DNA of 64,000 bases from Acidobacteriota bacterium (GTDB lineage: Bacteria > Acidobacteriota > Terriglobia > Terriglobales > Acidobacteriaceae): positions 248,001-312,000 of the forward strand of contig JAFDVP010000007.1 in NCBI GenBank assembly GCA_018268895.1, written 5' to 3'. The notes below the pieces were generated by a model. The model did no database searches. It was given only the letters and a program-made list of their open reading frames with translations, and had not been told where the DNA came from. Within the stretch, counting starts at the first letter, position 1. Every line of letters starts with the position of its first letter. A program made the position numbers and the translations under genes. Shown here in pieces: positions 41,867-50,804 of this stretch.

Positions 41867-43537
41867 TCACTGCCCCACACGCCACGGCGAGACGCCACTC
41901 CAGCTCAGCAGCTCCTTCGTCGCCCACGCCGTCGGTTTGTCCGTATGGCATGAGGTGCAGGCGTTCGGAATCTTGTACTTGTCTGTCATCGCGGGTGTAA
42001 TGAATCGGAAGGTATGCGAGCGCACAAACGCGCCGGGCACACCCTGGCTCGCGATCTTGGGCATGTGGCAGGCGACGCACTGGCTGCCGGCGCTTCCGTC
42101 CTTGTGGTGCGTGTGCTCCGCGAGGCTCGCCGTATGCGGCCCGTTCGGCGACGTGGGGCTGTGGCACGTGAGGCACAGCTTGTCCACCGGCTCGCGCAGT
42201 TGCGCATAGTTGCCCGTGCCGTGCACGTCGTGGCACGAGGAGCAGGTGACGCCGCGCCGGTACATCACACTCTGCACATAGTCGTTGCCCTGCATACGGT
42301 TCTTGTGCGCCGTGCCGTCGGCGAAGTGCGTGAACGAGGTCTGGCCGAGTGTGCCGTCTTCAAGCATCCAGTAATCCTGAAGACGACCGCCGACGTTGTA
42401 GCCCACCGGCCAGTCGTAGGCCTTGCCTTCGATCTGCTTGTTGAGCGGCTGCCCCTGCGAGTGGCACTGAATGCAGGTGTCGTTCGCCGCAACGTCGTCC
42501 ATCTGCGCGGGGTCCAGGATGTTGCCGCGCACGTTGGGATGCGCCACGTGCTCGCTCCCCGGGCCATGGCAGCGCTCACAGCCGACGTTCCACTCCGTGA
42601 CCTGCTTCGTGTGGATGTCGTAGTTGACCGAGTGGCAGCCATCGCACGTGGGCCCCGTCGGGCGCTGCATGTTGTCCGACGGATAGAAGGCCGTCCACCA
42701 GTCGCCGCCGGTGTCGGGAACGTGGTACGGACGCCACGTCTTGTTGCCGACGTCCCACTGCGCGGAGAGCGGATAGTAGTCGTCGCCGATGCGCGTGAAG
42801 TAGCGCTGCTTCCATATGCTGCCGTAGACCAGCGCCACCTGGTCGCGTGTGAACTTTGCCACCTTGTTCGTCGCGAGGTCGGGGATGATCGCATCCGGAT
42901 GTTCGCGCGGATCGCGCACAACGTTGGCCATCGGCGTCTTCTTCCACCGCTCGTAGATCTCCGCATGGCACCTCTGACATGCCTGCGATCCGGTGTAGTG
43001 CGCCGCGGTCAGCGTTCGTGTTTCGACGGCCTTTTCTTTCACGAACGGAAAACGGACGCTGCGGATGTAGGCGACCAGCTTCCAGCTCTCGGCGGCCGAC
43101 TCGCGGTGCGCGCTGGCGTTCGCGGGCATCCCCGTAAACTGAATCCCGTTTTCAATGATGTAGTGGATCTCGCCGTCGGTGAGATTCTGCGTCGGCTCCA
43201 GGCGCAGGTTCGGCACGCGAGGATAGAGGTTCGCGCCGACCGGCGTCCGTCCGCGCGCGTCGACGCCGTGACACGTAGCGCAGCGCGCCAGAAAATCCTG
43301 CCGCCCCTCGGCGATCGCCACCGGGTCTCCGGCAGCAGGGTTCGTTCTGCGGCGCTCGCTGCGGGGAATGGCGAAGTTGCGAATGCTGCGCGCTGCCCCG
43401 GTCTCAAACGCCGACGGGGTCGTTGTGGCCCGCAGGCCGCGCCACCTGAGCCAGCCCGCGCCAACCGCTCCTGCAATCACCAGCAGCACAGCCAGCATGA
43501 ACAATGGAGAACGCCTGTTGTTCCGTGCAGCAGTCAT
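41867..43537 (-). CDS. Nonaheme cytochrome c: monoheme domain fused to an octaheme domain
   Basis: 556 residues with an N-terminal membrane anchor (LFMLAVLLVIAGAVGAGWL). Nine CxxCH heme sites occur in order: CATCH, CQRCH, CDGCH, CERCH, CIQCH, CSSCH, CLTCH, CVACH, CTSCH. The first belongs to a mono-heme cytochrome c domain (distal GMPANAS), and the other eight to a multiheme domain like those of the cytochrome c554/octaheme reductase superfamily. No Lys-type catalytic heme site (CxxCK) is seen. It starts 12 bases after the metallo-beta-lactamase-fold gene. A role in electron transfer or small-molecule reduction is likely; the substrate is unknown. Confidence 0.93.
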   Translation of the reverse strand: MTAARNNRRSPLFMLAVLLVIAGAVGAGWLRWRGLRATTTPSAFETGAARSIRNFAIPRSERRRTNPAAGDPVAIAEGRQDFLARCATCHGVDARGRTPVGANLYPRVPNLRLEPTQNLTDGEIHYIIENGIQFTGMPANASAHRESAAESWKLVAYIRSVRFPFVKEKAVETRTLTAAHYTGSQACQRCHAEIYERWKKTPMANVVRDPREHPDAIIPDLATNKVAKFTRDQVALVYGSIWKQRYFTRIGDDYYPLSAQWDVGNKTWRPYHVPDTGGDWWTAFYPSDNMQRPTGPTCDGCHSVNYDIHTKQVTEWNVGCERCHGPGSEHVAHPNVRGNILDPAQMDDVAANDTCIQCHSQGQPLNKQIEGKAYDWPVGYNVGGRLQDYWMLEDGTLGQTSFTHFADGTAHKNRMQGNDYVQSVMYRRGVTCSSCHDVHGTGNYAQLREPVDKLCLTCHSPTSPNGPHTASLAEHTHHKDGSAGSQCVACHMPKIASQGVPGAFVRSHTFRFITPAMTDKYKIPNACTSCHTDKPTAWATKELLSWSGVSPWRVGQ

Positions 43538-43549
43538 TCGTTGCCCTCG

Positions 43550-44794
43550 TCACACACTGGCATACGGCCCGAAGCTGCCTATCACCTTACCCGACTCATC
43601 GGCGTTGGTCACGACGGCGACCTTGAAGCGCTCGCCGCCCTCCTCGACGCGCACCACGACGTGGCCGTTCGAGCTCTTGAAGTCGCCGGTGCGCTTGTTG
43701 GTGATCTTCAGCTCGGGTTTGAGCGCGGTCGAGAAGACGTCGCGCTCGCCCGGGTAGATTGCCTTGCTGTAGACCGCGGCCAGCGTGCTGACCGTCGGAT
43801 GCGCCGAGTCCCACGCCATCAGCACGAAGACGCGCGGCCTGAGCGCGCGCACGTACCCCGGCCCCTCGGCGTCGTAGTAGCCGTGATGGTTGAAGACCGC
43901 GACCGACACCGGCCCGCAGGCCTGGGCCGCGGGAGTCTCCACATCGCGCCAGGGATCGCGGCCGAAGTTCGTCCCCGAGGGCAGGTCGCCGCCGGTGTAG
44001 TAGCCGAACTTGCCGTACTTCACGCGAATCGCGCACGAGCAGCAGTTCTCCGACGGCAGATCGGCCTCCTTCATACCTGCAACATCGGGAAACAGCTTCT
44101 TCGTCGCCTCGCCCTCGCCCGTCCACACCTCGCCGTTCGCAATCAGGTTGCGTATCTCAAAGTTCGCGTAGCTGCCCGGTTTCTTCATGCCAAACTGCGT
44201 CTTCGACCCCGGCTGGAAGCGCTCCACCCGCTTGCCTGTTTTGATCTGCGTTGCAAGAAAAGCGCGATAATTCCTGACGAACGGAGCATCGACCGCGGCC
44301 GAAGGATAGTTGTAATCGGGCCAGGCGCGATCGACGAACCGCTTGACCGGCACGATCTCGGCCACGTCGGTGATGCCGGTCAGCTTGTAGCCTCCACCGG
44401 GAGCGTCGGGCAAACCGGGCGACAGATCGCCGAGGTGGTCGTCGTGCAGGTGCGTGTTCATGAAGGCGTCGATGCCCTCGAGCTTCGCCGCGTCGAGCTG
44501 CCGCTTCACGTAGCGGCCGATCCACTCGCCCGGCCGGTGTGTCGCGTTCGGCTTCTCGTCGATGACGTAGGGCGTGTTGCGATGCAGAGCGCCCGCGTCG
44601 ATCAGCATCGTTGTGCCGTCGGGCATGATCATCAGCGCCGAGTTCCCGCGTCCCGTGGAGATGTGGTGGATGTCCAGCATCCCCGGCTTCCACGCGGAGA
44701 GCGCCTCCTCGCCTGCGGCAAGTAACGAAGAAGGAAGCGAACCAGCCGCGAGCGCGGCGGTACCGGTGACGAGAAAACTGCGTCGTGACGTCAT
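43550..44794 (-). CDS. Tat-exported metallo-beta-lactamase-fold hydrolase
   Basis: 414 residues from ATG 44794; an ATG three codons upstream (44803) is possible. The start TSRRSFLVTGTAALAAG is a twin-arginine signal (S-R-R-S-F-L). The metal site is H115-L-H117-D118-D119-H120 in FMNTHLHDDHLGD; FNHHGYYDAEG supplies later His, and LMIMPDGTTMLIDAG is the first strand pair. This resembles the ComEC/Rec2-like extracellular branch. Tat export fits a protein that folds with its metal before export. It is the first gene of the redox cluster on the minus strand. The substrate is unknown. Confidence 0.88.
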   Translation of the reverse strand: MTSRRSFLVTGTAALAAGSLPSSLLAAGEEALSAWKPGMLDIHHISTGRGNSALMIMPDGTTMLIDAGALHRNTPYVIDEKPNATHRPGEWIGRYVKRQLDAAKLEGIDAFMNTHLHDDHLGDLSPGLPDAPGGGYKLTGITDVAEIVPVKRFVDRAWPDYNYPSAAVDAPFVRNYRAFLATQIKTGKRVERFQPGSKTQFGMKKPGSYANFEIRNLIANGEVWTGEGEATKKLFPDVAGMKEADLPSENCCSCAIRVKYGKFGYYTGGDLPSGTNFGRDPWRDVETPAAQACGPVSVAVFNHHGYYDAEGPGYVRALRPRVFVLMAWDSAHPTVSTLAAVYSKAIYPGERDVFSTALKPELKITNKRTGDFKSSNGHVVVRVEEGGERFKVAVVTNADESGKVIGSFGPYASV

Positions 44795-44879
44795 GCAGAC
44801 CATTATGCGGCCTCCGATCCCTAACGGTGTCATTCCGAGCGAAGCCGAATCCCCACATTCTTCCGCGTCGTCGCCGGCG

Positions 44880-44930
44880 CCGGGTGCCCCATCTTCGCGA
44901 CAGTTTCATCGTCGCTAAGGTGGGTTCGCA
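44880..44930. repeat. Family B repeat, with a diverged family A half-unit beside it
   Basis: GGTGCCCCATCTTCGCGACAG...CGTCGCTAAGGTGGG. Just before it, 44827-44862 (GTGTCATTCCGAGCGAAGCC) resembles a decayed family A unit. Confidence 0.8.
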
Positions 44931-45018
44931 ATTGCCGATAATCCGGAAGGAATGGTCGCGGAAACCGCGACTCTTTGCTTAACGGCCGTATGATGGTCTG
45001 CACGCGGAGGGTAATGAA

Positions 45019-45651
45019 TTGGGCTGGCGGGTTACCTATATTGGCACGGCTGCAGCGGCACTGCTCCTGCTTTTGTTGTTCCATTCTGCTCGGCAGTCGC
45101 CCTCCGCTAGCATCGTGGGGCGCTGGCGTTCGCTGGAAACAACCAAAGGCGGAATTGGAGCAATGTATGAGTTTCACTCGGACGGTATCGCCGATTTCAG
45201 CCTCGGTGCAGTTGTTGAAGCGCAATGGCGTATCGAAAACAATCAGCTTGTATTACCTCCTGATACGGTTGGCGGTGCAGAGCGGAAGTCTACCCTCAAG
45301 TGGCACGACGACAACAATGTGAATCTTTCAGACGGCTCTCCGGTTGGCATCGCGCTCACACGCGTCGGCGTTCGTGCTGATGAGCGTAACCCCATCATCG
45401 GCGAGTGGACCTTAAATCAAGAGATGGCTGGTCGTACTCTTGAATCTCATTGGTTGTTTTACGGGAGCGGTAGATCATTGTTTCTCATGCCATTCAAGAC
45501 TGAGCATGGCACCTACAAAGTTTCCGGATCGGCGCTGCACATCGAAGCATCCGGTACTAAAACCGATTACAAATTTGAACTTACCGATAATCACTTGACC
45601 TTGTATGAACCGAGCGCCGAAGGCATCTCCGCAATCCCACCGCTGTGCTAG
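45019..45651 (+). CDS. Membrane-anchored protein with two tandem lipocalin-like domains, unknown function
   Basis: 210 residues from TTG 45019, with CGGAGGG seven bases upstream. An N-terminal hydrophobic stretch (YIGTAAAALLLLLLFHSA) is an anchor or signal. Two similar halves follow. The first has IVGRWRSLETT, YEFHSDGIADFSL, AQWRIENNQLVL. The second has IIGEWTLNQEM, WLFYGSGRSLFLM, GTYKVSGSALHIE and ends with NHLTLYE. The G-x-W opening and strand order resemble small beta-barrel (lipocalin-like) domains of the DUF5640 kind. The gene is A+T-richer than its neighbours. The GT4 gene follows nine bases later. Confidence 0.65.
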   Translation: MGWRVTYIGTAAAALLLLLLFHSARQSPSASIVGRWRSLETTKGGIGAMYEFHSDGIADFSLGAVVEAQWRIENNQLVLPPDTVGGAERKSTLKWHDDNNVNLSDGSPVGIALTRVGVRADERNPIIGEWTLNQEMAGRTLESHWLFYGSGRSLFLMPFKTEHGTYKVSGSALHIEASGTKTDYKFELTDNHLTLYEPSAEGISAIPPLC

Positions 45652-45660
45652 CCTGACCCC

Positions 45661-46788
45661 ATGCGCGAGGTCACGGTCTTCGTCGGCGGCTCGGTTGGCT
45701 CCGACCCTTACTCCCCGAGGACATGGTCCGGCTCCTCCGCTTATTTTCTGAAGGCGCTCGACGGCACGGGGCTGCTCGACAAGGCCCTTGGCATTCAGGT
45801 GCCGAAGGCGGTCCACTATGGCCTGCTGGCTAAGAACTTCACCCCGGACCGCGCCGCATGGCGCAAGCACTTCTACTTCGACCCGGCGTATCGCAACGCG
45901 CTGACCCGCGCTGCCTCGAAGGTCACTGTTGCAAGCCCGGTGCTGATGCAGATCAGCCACATGTTCTCGCTGCCCACGGCCTTTCCGCAGCGCAAGTGTG
46001 TCTCGTACCACGACGGCAACCTTGCGGAGCTGATTGCGAGTGGCTTCGGCCTGGAGAACGTCACGGCCAAGCGCATCGACCAGGCCATGCGCTACGAAAT
46101 CGACACGGCGCAGCGCATGACGGCCATCTTCACCTTCAGCGAGTATCTGCGGCAGTCCTTCATCCGCAACTACGGCGTTGCCGCCGATCGCGTCTTCAAC
46201 GTCGGCGGAGGCATCAATCTCGACCAGCCCCCCGCCGCCGACCCGGCGAAGAGCTACGCCGCGCCGCGCATTCTCTTCATCGGTACGGAGTTCACTCGCA
46301 AGGGCGGGAAGCAACTGCTGGCGGCGTTCAAGGCAGTGCGCGAGGCGCTGCCGGCGGCCACGCTCGACATCGTCGGGCCGGCGCAGGTGGACACCCTGCC
46401 CGCGGGCGCGACGCTGCACGGGCACCTCTCGAAGGCCGATCCCGCACAGAAGCAGCGGCTCGAAGAGCTCTTTCGCTCGGCGAGCCTCTTCGTGCTGCCG
46501 TCGCTCTACGAGCCGTTCGGCATTGCGCCGCTTGAGGCGATGCTCTACCAACTGCCCGTCGTGCTGACCAATGCGTGGGCGCTCGGCGAGTTCGTCACTC
46601 CCGGCATAAACGGCGAGCTGGTGGAGAAGGGTTCAGCCGAAGATCTTGCGGAGAAGCTGGTCGTTCTGCTGTCGGATCCGGGGAGGCTTGCGGAGATGGG
46701 CCATCGCGCGCGGGAAACGGTGCTTGATCGCTACACATGGCCCGCCGTCGCCTCGCGGATTGGCGAAGCCGTGAGGCCGTTTGCTTAA
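45661..46788 (+). CDS. Glycosyltransferase family 4
   Basis: 375 residues. The C-terminal GT-B domain is clear: ILFIGTEFTRKGGKQLLAAFKAVREALPAATLDIVG, FVLPSLYEPFGIAPLEAM (the E-x7-E nucleotide-sugar clamp) and a final YTWPAVASRIGEAV. The N-terminal domain is divergent (VFVGGSVGSDPYSPRTWSGSSAYFLKAL), which retains the S-G-S acceptor loop seen in GT4 enzymes. It retains the donor with inversion or retention unknown; GT4 enzymes retain. It probably adds a sugar to an exopolysaccharide or glycolipid in the cytoplasm, but no linked polymerase is present nearby. Confidence 0.92.
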   Translation: MREVTVFVGGSVGSDPYSPRTWSGSSAYFLKALDGTGLLDKALGIQVPKAVHYGLLAKNFTPDRAAWRKHFYFDPAYRNALTRAASKVTVASPVLMQISHMFSLPTAFPQRKCVSYHDGNLAELIASGFGLENVTAKRIDQAMRYEIDTAQRMTAIFTFSEYLRQSFIRNYGVAADRVFNVGGGINLDQPPAADPAKSYAAPRILFIGTEFTRKGGKQLLAAFKAVREALPAATLDIVGPAQVDTLPAGATLHGHLSKADPAQKQRLEELFRSASLFVLPSLYEPFGIAPLEAMLYQLPVVLTNAWALGEFVTPGINGELVEKGSAEDLAEKLVVLLSDPGRLAEMGHRARETVLDRYTWPAVASRIGEAVRPFA

Positions 46789-46862
46789 AACTGTTGTCCT
46801 TAAGGTGTAGGCGTTGGCGTTTGGCCGGGCTTACAGCGCTCCGGTGGTTCCAAATCAGCGTA

Positions 46863-46906
46863 CCCAGGCCTGCGGCCTGGGCTGTTATGTGACGGGCCTT
46901 CGGCCT
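46863..46906. repeat. Family C hairpins
   Basis: CCCAGGCC-TGC-GGCCTGGG (46863-46881) and GGCC-TTC-GGCC (46895-46905). The order and spacing resemble 35876-35956 but the loops differ (TGC and TTC). Confidence 0.65.
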
Positions 46907-46976
46907 TGAAGACTGCACCTGCGAGGAAAATGCTCTAAGCAAAACAGGACTTAATCAGAGACCGCTAAAAGCGGAA

Positions 46977-46995
46977 GGGGGCCTCAGGGGCCCCC
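46977..46995 (-). terminator. Likely terminator after the PEP-CTERM gene
   Basis: GGGGGCC-TCAGG-GGCCCCC: a 7-bp all-G/C stem, 22 bases past the stop at 47017. It has no T-tract on either side, so strength is uncertain. Confidence 0.5.
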
Positions 46996-47016
46996 ACACG
47001 ATGGACCATTTTTGTA

Positions 47017-47541
47017 CTACGCCGCGTTCCCGAATGCTGTCCGCCGGCGCAAGCCAACCAGCATCAGCGCCGTCATGCCGGTGCCGATCAGCGCCCAGGT
47101 TGCTGGTTCGGGTACGGTACTGGTGTTGATGGTGAACTCCGCCGAATCCAGCGTTCCCACCGCACTGGCATTGAGCCCGCCCAGAATCGAGAAGAAGCCG
47201 GTATAGGTGCCGGGAGCGAGTCCGGCAGGCAGCGAGACCGTGAACAACAGGTTCGTCACGCTGTTACCGGCGGACAGCATCAGCGGGAAGTTGGTGAGAA
47301 AGGGAGCATCGTTGACAGTAAGCGACCCCGTCACGCCAAAGCTGGCGCCATTCAGATAAACAGGCCCCAGCTTGTCGTAGACCGCCGTCACCGTTGCATC
47401 GAACGACACGGTGCTGCCGGCACTTGCCGTCTGCACCGGGTTCGTCAGCGCAAGGTTGATGGTGTCCGCCGAAGCCAGCGGAACGAACACAAATGCTGCC
47501 AACACAAGCATTGAAATGGAGAGGGCCGTTTTTTTCATCAT
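47017..47541 (-). CDS. PEP-CTERM sorting domain protein
   Basis: 174 residues from ATG 47541 (GAGG upstream; a second ATG follows at once). The signal peptide is KKTALSISMLVLAAFVFVPLASA. The mature part is a beta-rich domain of about 110 residues (INLALTNPVQTASAGSTVSFDATVT; PAGLAPGTYTGFFSILGG) with no known match. The C-terminus carries the PEP-CTERM signal: VPEPATWALIGTG, a membrane helix (MTALMLVGL) and an R-R-R cluster. Such proteins are processed by exosortase and are linked to exopolysaccharide production. No exosortase gene is in the window. Confidence 0.9.
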   Translation of the reverse strand: MMKKTALSISMLVLAAFVFVPLASADTINLALTNPVQTASAGSTVSFDATVTAVYDKLGPVYLNGASFGVTGSLTVNDAPFLTNFPLMLSAGNSVTNLLFTVSLPAGLAPGTYTGFFSILGGLNASAVGTLDSAEFTINTSTVPEPATWALIGTGMTALMLVGLRRRTAFGNAA

Positions 47542-47768
47542 GATGGTGTCCTCGGTGCCGGAATTTCCCGTTTGGTCACTGGCGGCAGCAAGACGAGGGC
47601 CGATGCTGCAGGTGACGGTCTGCAACGAAAGTTGTAGATAACGATAGTATCGGAAAATGCCCGAAAGTCACCTTAAAAATAGGTTTACTTTTGCGTTAAT
47701 TCATTGATCAGCAACAGGTTGGCACAGGTAACGCTCAGTCGTTCCGTAGAGCAAGTTACTGGCCAATT

Positions 47769-49052
47769 TCAGATAACACGGCAGATCAGGCACTTGAGAT
47801 AAGCCGTCTCGGGGAGGGTGAGCACCTCGGGGTGGTCGGGTGCAGCTCCCCTGGTTTCAAGCACCTGCACCCTTCGCCCGGCGTCGGCGGCAGCCGAGGC
47901 CACGGCGCCCACGAACTCCTCGCGCCCGACGTGGTGGGAGCAGGAGCAGGTGACCAGCGTCCCCCCGCTGCGCAGCATTTTGATGGCGCGGAGGTTCATC
48001 TCCTTGTAGCCGCGCATGGCGCCTTCGACAGCGCGCTTCGACTTGGCGAAGGCCGGAGGGTCGAGGACGATGGTGTCGTACTGCTCGCCCGCGGCCTGGT
48101 ACTCGCGCAGCAGCTCGAAGGCGTCTGCCTCGATCCAGTCCACCTCGGCGCGCAGCTTTCCCTTGTTCAGCTCAAGGTTGCGGTCGGCCACCTCGAGCGC
48201 GGCGCGGCTGACGTCGACCCCGGTGACCCGGTCGCAGCGGGTGGCGAGATGCAGCGCGAAGCCGCCCTGGTAGGTGCAGATGTCGAGAGCACGTCCGCGC
48301 GCGTGCGCCGCGGCTGCGGCATAGTTCAGGCGCTGGTCGAGAAAGGCGCCGGTCTTCTGGCCGGCGCCGGCGTCGTAGTGCAGACGCAGGCCGTTGATGG
48401 TGAAGACGGTGGCCAGCCTTGCGGCCGCGCTCTTTTTATAGAGAGGCTCGGGCGACGGGGCTTCCAGAGCTTCCAGTTCGCGAATCCTTGGGTCGGGGCG
48501 CTCGACGATAGTGCTCACCGCAGCGCCGGGCCGGGACTTGATCGTGGAGGCAAATGCCTCGCGTACATCGTCCTGCGCCGTGCCCTGCGCGAGAAGCTGG
48601 AGGATGACGAGGTCGTTGTAACGGTCGGCGACGATGCCGGGCAGAGCGTCGGCTTCGGCGAAGACGAGACGGCAGGAGTCGTTCTCTTTGTCTTCCGGGG
48701 CAAGCTCGGCGCGAAGGTCCAGCGCGGCGTTCAGGCGGTCGCGGACCTGCTGCGTGTAGGCCGCGCGGGTTAGCCCGGCCTCCGCGCTCACCATGCGCAC
48801 GATGATCTGCGAGGCGGAGCTATAGATGCCCGATCCCAGAGGGATGCCCCGGTTGTCGACGACGGTCACCAGAGCGCCGGGGGCGATCTCCGCCTCGTTC
48901 GCGCGCGGAACCAGCGTCTCAGCGTCGGAGCGGTAGACCCAGAGGTGTCCGGCGCGAAGCCTTTCGGCGGCCCGCCGCGTGATGGAGACCGCCGGTCCCT
49001 GCGCCTGCGCTGCGACCAGGCGCGGCACCCGTTCCCTGTGCTCTTTTGCCAT
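47769..49052 (-). CDS. Class I rRNA methyltransferase, RlmI-like (PUA + Rossmann)
   Basis: 427 residues. An N-terminal PUA-like domain (about 20-95, AAERLRAGHLWVYRSDAETL) precedes a linker and a SAM-binding domain: RALDICTYQGGFALHLATR (motif I) and DTIVLDPPAFAKSKRAVEGAMRGYKEMNLRAIKML, where D-P-P-A-F is the catalytic loop of 5-methylcytosine and 2-methylguanine rRNA enzymes. The motif GTLVTCSCSHHVGREEFVG follows. RlmI methylates C1962 of 23S rRNA in E. coli, but the exact target here is not known. The gene stands alone, divergent from the DUF1080 gene. Confidence 0.9.
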   Translation of the reverse strand: MAKEHRERVPRLVAAQAQGPAVSITRRAAERLRAGHLWVYRSDAETLVPRANEAEIAPGALVTVVDNRGIPLGSGIYSSASQIIVRMVSAEAGLTRAAYTQQVRDRLNAALDLRAELAPEDKENDSCRLVFAEADALPGIVADRYNDLVILQLLAQGTAQDDVREAFASTIKSRPGAAVSTIVERPDPRIRELEALEAPSPEPLYKKSAAARLATVFTINGLRLHYDAGAGQKTGAFLDQRLNYAAAAAHARGRALDICTYQGGFALHLATRCDRVTGVDVSRAALEVADRNLELNKGKLRAEVDWIEADAFELLREYQAAGEQYDTIVLDPPAFAKSKRAVEGAMRGYKEMNLRAIKMLRSGGTLVTCSCSHHVGREEFVGAVASAAADAGRRVQVLETRGAAPDHPEVLTLPETAYLKCLICRVI

Positions 49053-49185
49053 CTTTTCATGGTCGCACAGGAGCGGGTGCTGAACTGCCCGGCATCAGTA
49101 TGTTCAAACTGACCCCCATTACCTGTCGAGACGGGCAGGACGAGCGCGGTTCTCAAGACTGAGCATGAGCGTTACACTCGAACGA

Positions 49186-50160
49186 ATGAGAATGAAGAGT
49201 CTGTTCCTGCCTGTCTTTGCACCTATCCTCGCAATCGCGTTCGTCTCGACCGCCTCCGCGCAAGACGTCAAAGAGTTTCTTGGCCGCTGGGATATGACTG
49301 TCACCCCGGCCACCGGCAAGCCGTATCCGCAGTGGATGGAGCTGACGGACAACGGCGGGAAGATTGAGGGCAAGGTCCAGCCGCGAGGCGGCGCATGGCA
49401 TCCCATTGTCGGCGCGCACGTGGACTCCGGCAAGCTGATTGTGGGTGTGGAGCCGGCGGGCCGTGGCCCGGCAGTCAACTGGGAGCTTACGTCTCCCAGC
49501 GCGGGCAAGCTGACCGGCGTGGAGAAGCGCGGCGATACTGACGGCCCGGCGCTCGTTGGCGTGAAGGCTCCTTCGCTCGATCGCCCCATGCCGAAGCAGT
49601 GGACCAAGCCCCGGGCTCTCTTCGACGGCAAGGACCTCAAAGGCTGGGAGCCGATCGGCAACGTCGAGAACAACAAGTGGGTGGCGCGCGACGGCGAGTT
49701 GGTCAATGACAACCCCGAAGTCCCCGGTCGCAGAGGCCCCGGGGCTGCCAACATCATGACCACGGAAAAGTTCCAGGACTTCAAACTGCACATCGAAGTG
49801 AACTGCCCCGAAGGCGGTAACAGCGGCATCTATATGCGCGGTCGCTATGAGTTGCAGATCGGCACCGAGGGCGGCAAGCTGCCGTCGCACGAGATGGGCG
49901 CAATCTATAGCTGGTATCCGCCACCGGCTGGCGCACAAAACGACCTCGGCAAGTGGACGAGCTACGACGTCACGCTGGTCGGCAGACACATCACGGTCTA
50001 CCGCGACGGCAAGCTGTACCACGACAACGCCGAGCTCCCCGGCCCCACCGGCGGCGCGCTCGACAGCAACGAAGCCGAGCCCGGCCCGTTCTATCTGCAG
50101 GGCGACCACCACGGCGTCATCATGTACCGCAACATCACTATTTCCGTTCCGAAGAAGTAA
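49186..50160 (+). CDS. Secreted DUF1080 protein (3-keto-disaccharide hydrolase-like)
   Basis: 324 residues from ATG 49186; ATG at 49165 or 49192 are alternatives, and none has a strong ribosome site. A signal peptide (KSLFLPVFAPILAIAFVSTASA) is followed by an unassigned beta-domain of about 100 residues (VKEFLGRWDMTVTPATGKPY). The DUF1080 concanavalin-like domain comes next: LFDGKDLKGWEPIGNVENNKW, FQDFKLHIEVNCPEGGNSGIYMRGRYELQI, and a final GVIMYRNITI. DUF1080 members act on 3-keto-disaccharides or related glycosides. It is a single gene flanked by repeats. Confidence 0.9.
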   Translation: MRMKSLFLPVFAPILAIAFVSTASAQDVKEFLGRWDMTVTPATGKPYPQWMELTDNGGKIEGKVQPRGGAWHPIVGAHVDSGKLIVGVEPAGRGPAVNWELTSPSAGKLTGVEKRGDTDGPALVGVKAPSLDRPMPKQWTKPRALFDGKDLKGWEPIGNVENNKWVARDGELVNDNPEVPGRRGPGAANIMTTEKFQDFKLHIEVNCPEGGNSGIYMRGRYELQIGTEGGKLPSHEMGAIYSWYPPPAGAQNDLGKWTSYDVTLVGRHITVYRDGKLYHDNAELPGPTGGALDSNEAEPGPFYLQGDHHGVIMYRNITISVPKK

Positions 50161-50236
50161 GGCCCTGCATTCACATGCGGGGAGTAATCAACACATTCCC
50201 TACCAATCTGCCGGTGGTGAAGAATCTACATCCGTA

Positions 50237-50437
50237 TCATCCTGAGCGGAGCGCAGCGGCTTTCAGACAATTGTCATGCTGAGGTTTTCAAAAGTTGTCA
50301 TCCTGAGCGAAGCGCAGCGAAGTCGAAGGACCTGCATTTTGACTGTCTCCAGCAACACTTTACGAGGCATGGAAAAAATACAGGTCCTTCGACTCCGCGT
50401 TCGCAAAAGCGCGAACGCTCCGCTCAGGATGACAAAG
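50237..50437. repeat. Compound family A repeat: three left half-units and one right half-unit
   Basis: ATCATCCTGAGCGGAGCG, then a shortened TTGTCATGCTGAGG, then a full TTGTCATCCTGAGCGAAGCG with GTCGAAGGACCTGCATT. After a spacer comes the facing AGGTCCTTCGACTCCGCG...CGCTCAGGATGACA. It is the largest family A cluster here and looks like stepwise insertion or partial duplication. Confidence 0.85.
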
Positions 50438-50464
50438 TGTGGGTAGCTTATAAACCATCTACAG

Positions 50465-50783
50465 ATGAAAGAACACCTCTACTACACCTACATCGTCGCC
50501 AGCCGAAGCCTCAACCTCTACGTAGGCTTCACTGGAGACATGATGTTCCGCATCAAACAACACAAAGAAGGAGCCTACGAAGGCTACTCAAAGCAGTACA
50601 ACTGCAACAGGCTCGTCTGGTTTGAACGATACGGCGACGTTCACCTCGCCATCGCCCGCGAGAAGGCAGCTCAAAGGCCGGACGCGCTCCAAAAAGATCG
50701 CGCTCATCAAACAAGACAACCCTACCTGGATCGACCTGAGCGAAGACTGGGGTAAGGAGATCGTCGTCCCGATAACTCTCTAG
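50465..50783 (+). pseudogene. GIY-YIG nuclease domain protein with a +1 frameshift
   Basis: The first frame gives KEHLYYTYIVASRSLNLYVGFTGDMMFRIKQHKEGAYEGYS, the GIY-YIG fold of the small UPF0213/YhbQ-like group, but runs out of match after IAREK. Removing one G at about 50665-50666 restores REKQLKGRTRSKKIALIKQDNPTWIDLSEDWGKE up to TAG at 50781-50783, giving about 105 residues, the normal family length. Either this is a young pseudogene or the base is a sequencing error. The family is thought to act on DNA, with unclear roles. Repeats of family A flank both sides. Confidence 0.8.
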
Positions 50784-50804
50784 CAACAAGTACCTATTAC
50801 CACT

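Noticed and set aside
42014..44725. A 903-residue plus-strand frame across the cytochrome and metallo-hydrolase genes
   Set aside because: It spans two real genes whose heme and metal motifs are on the other strand, and has only Arg/Val/His-rich composition.
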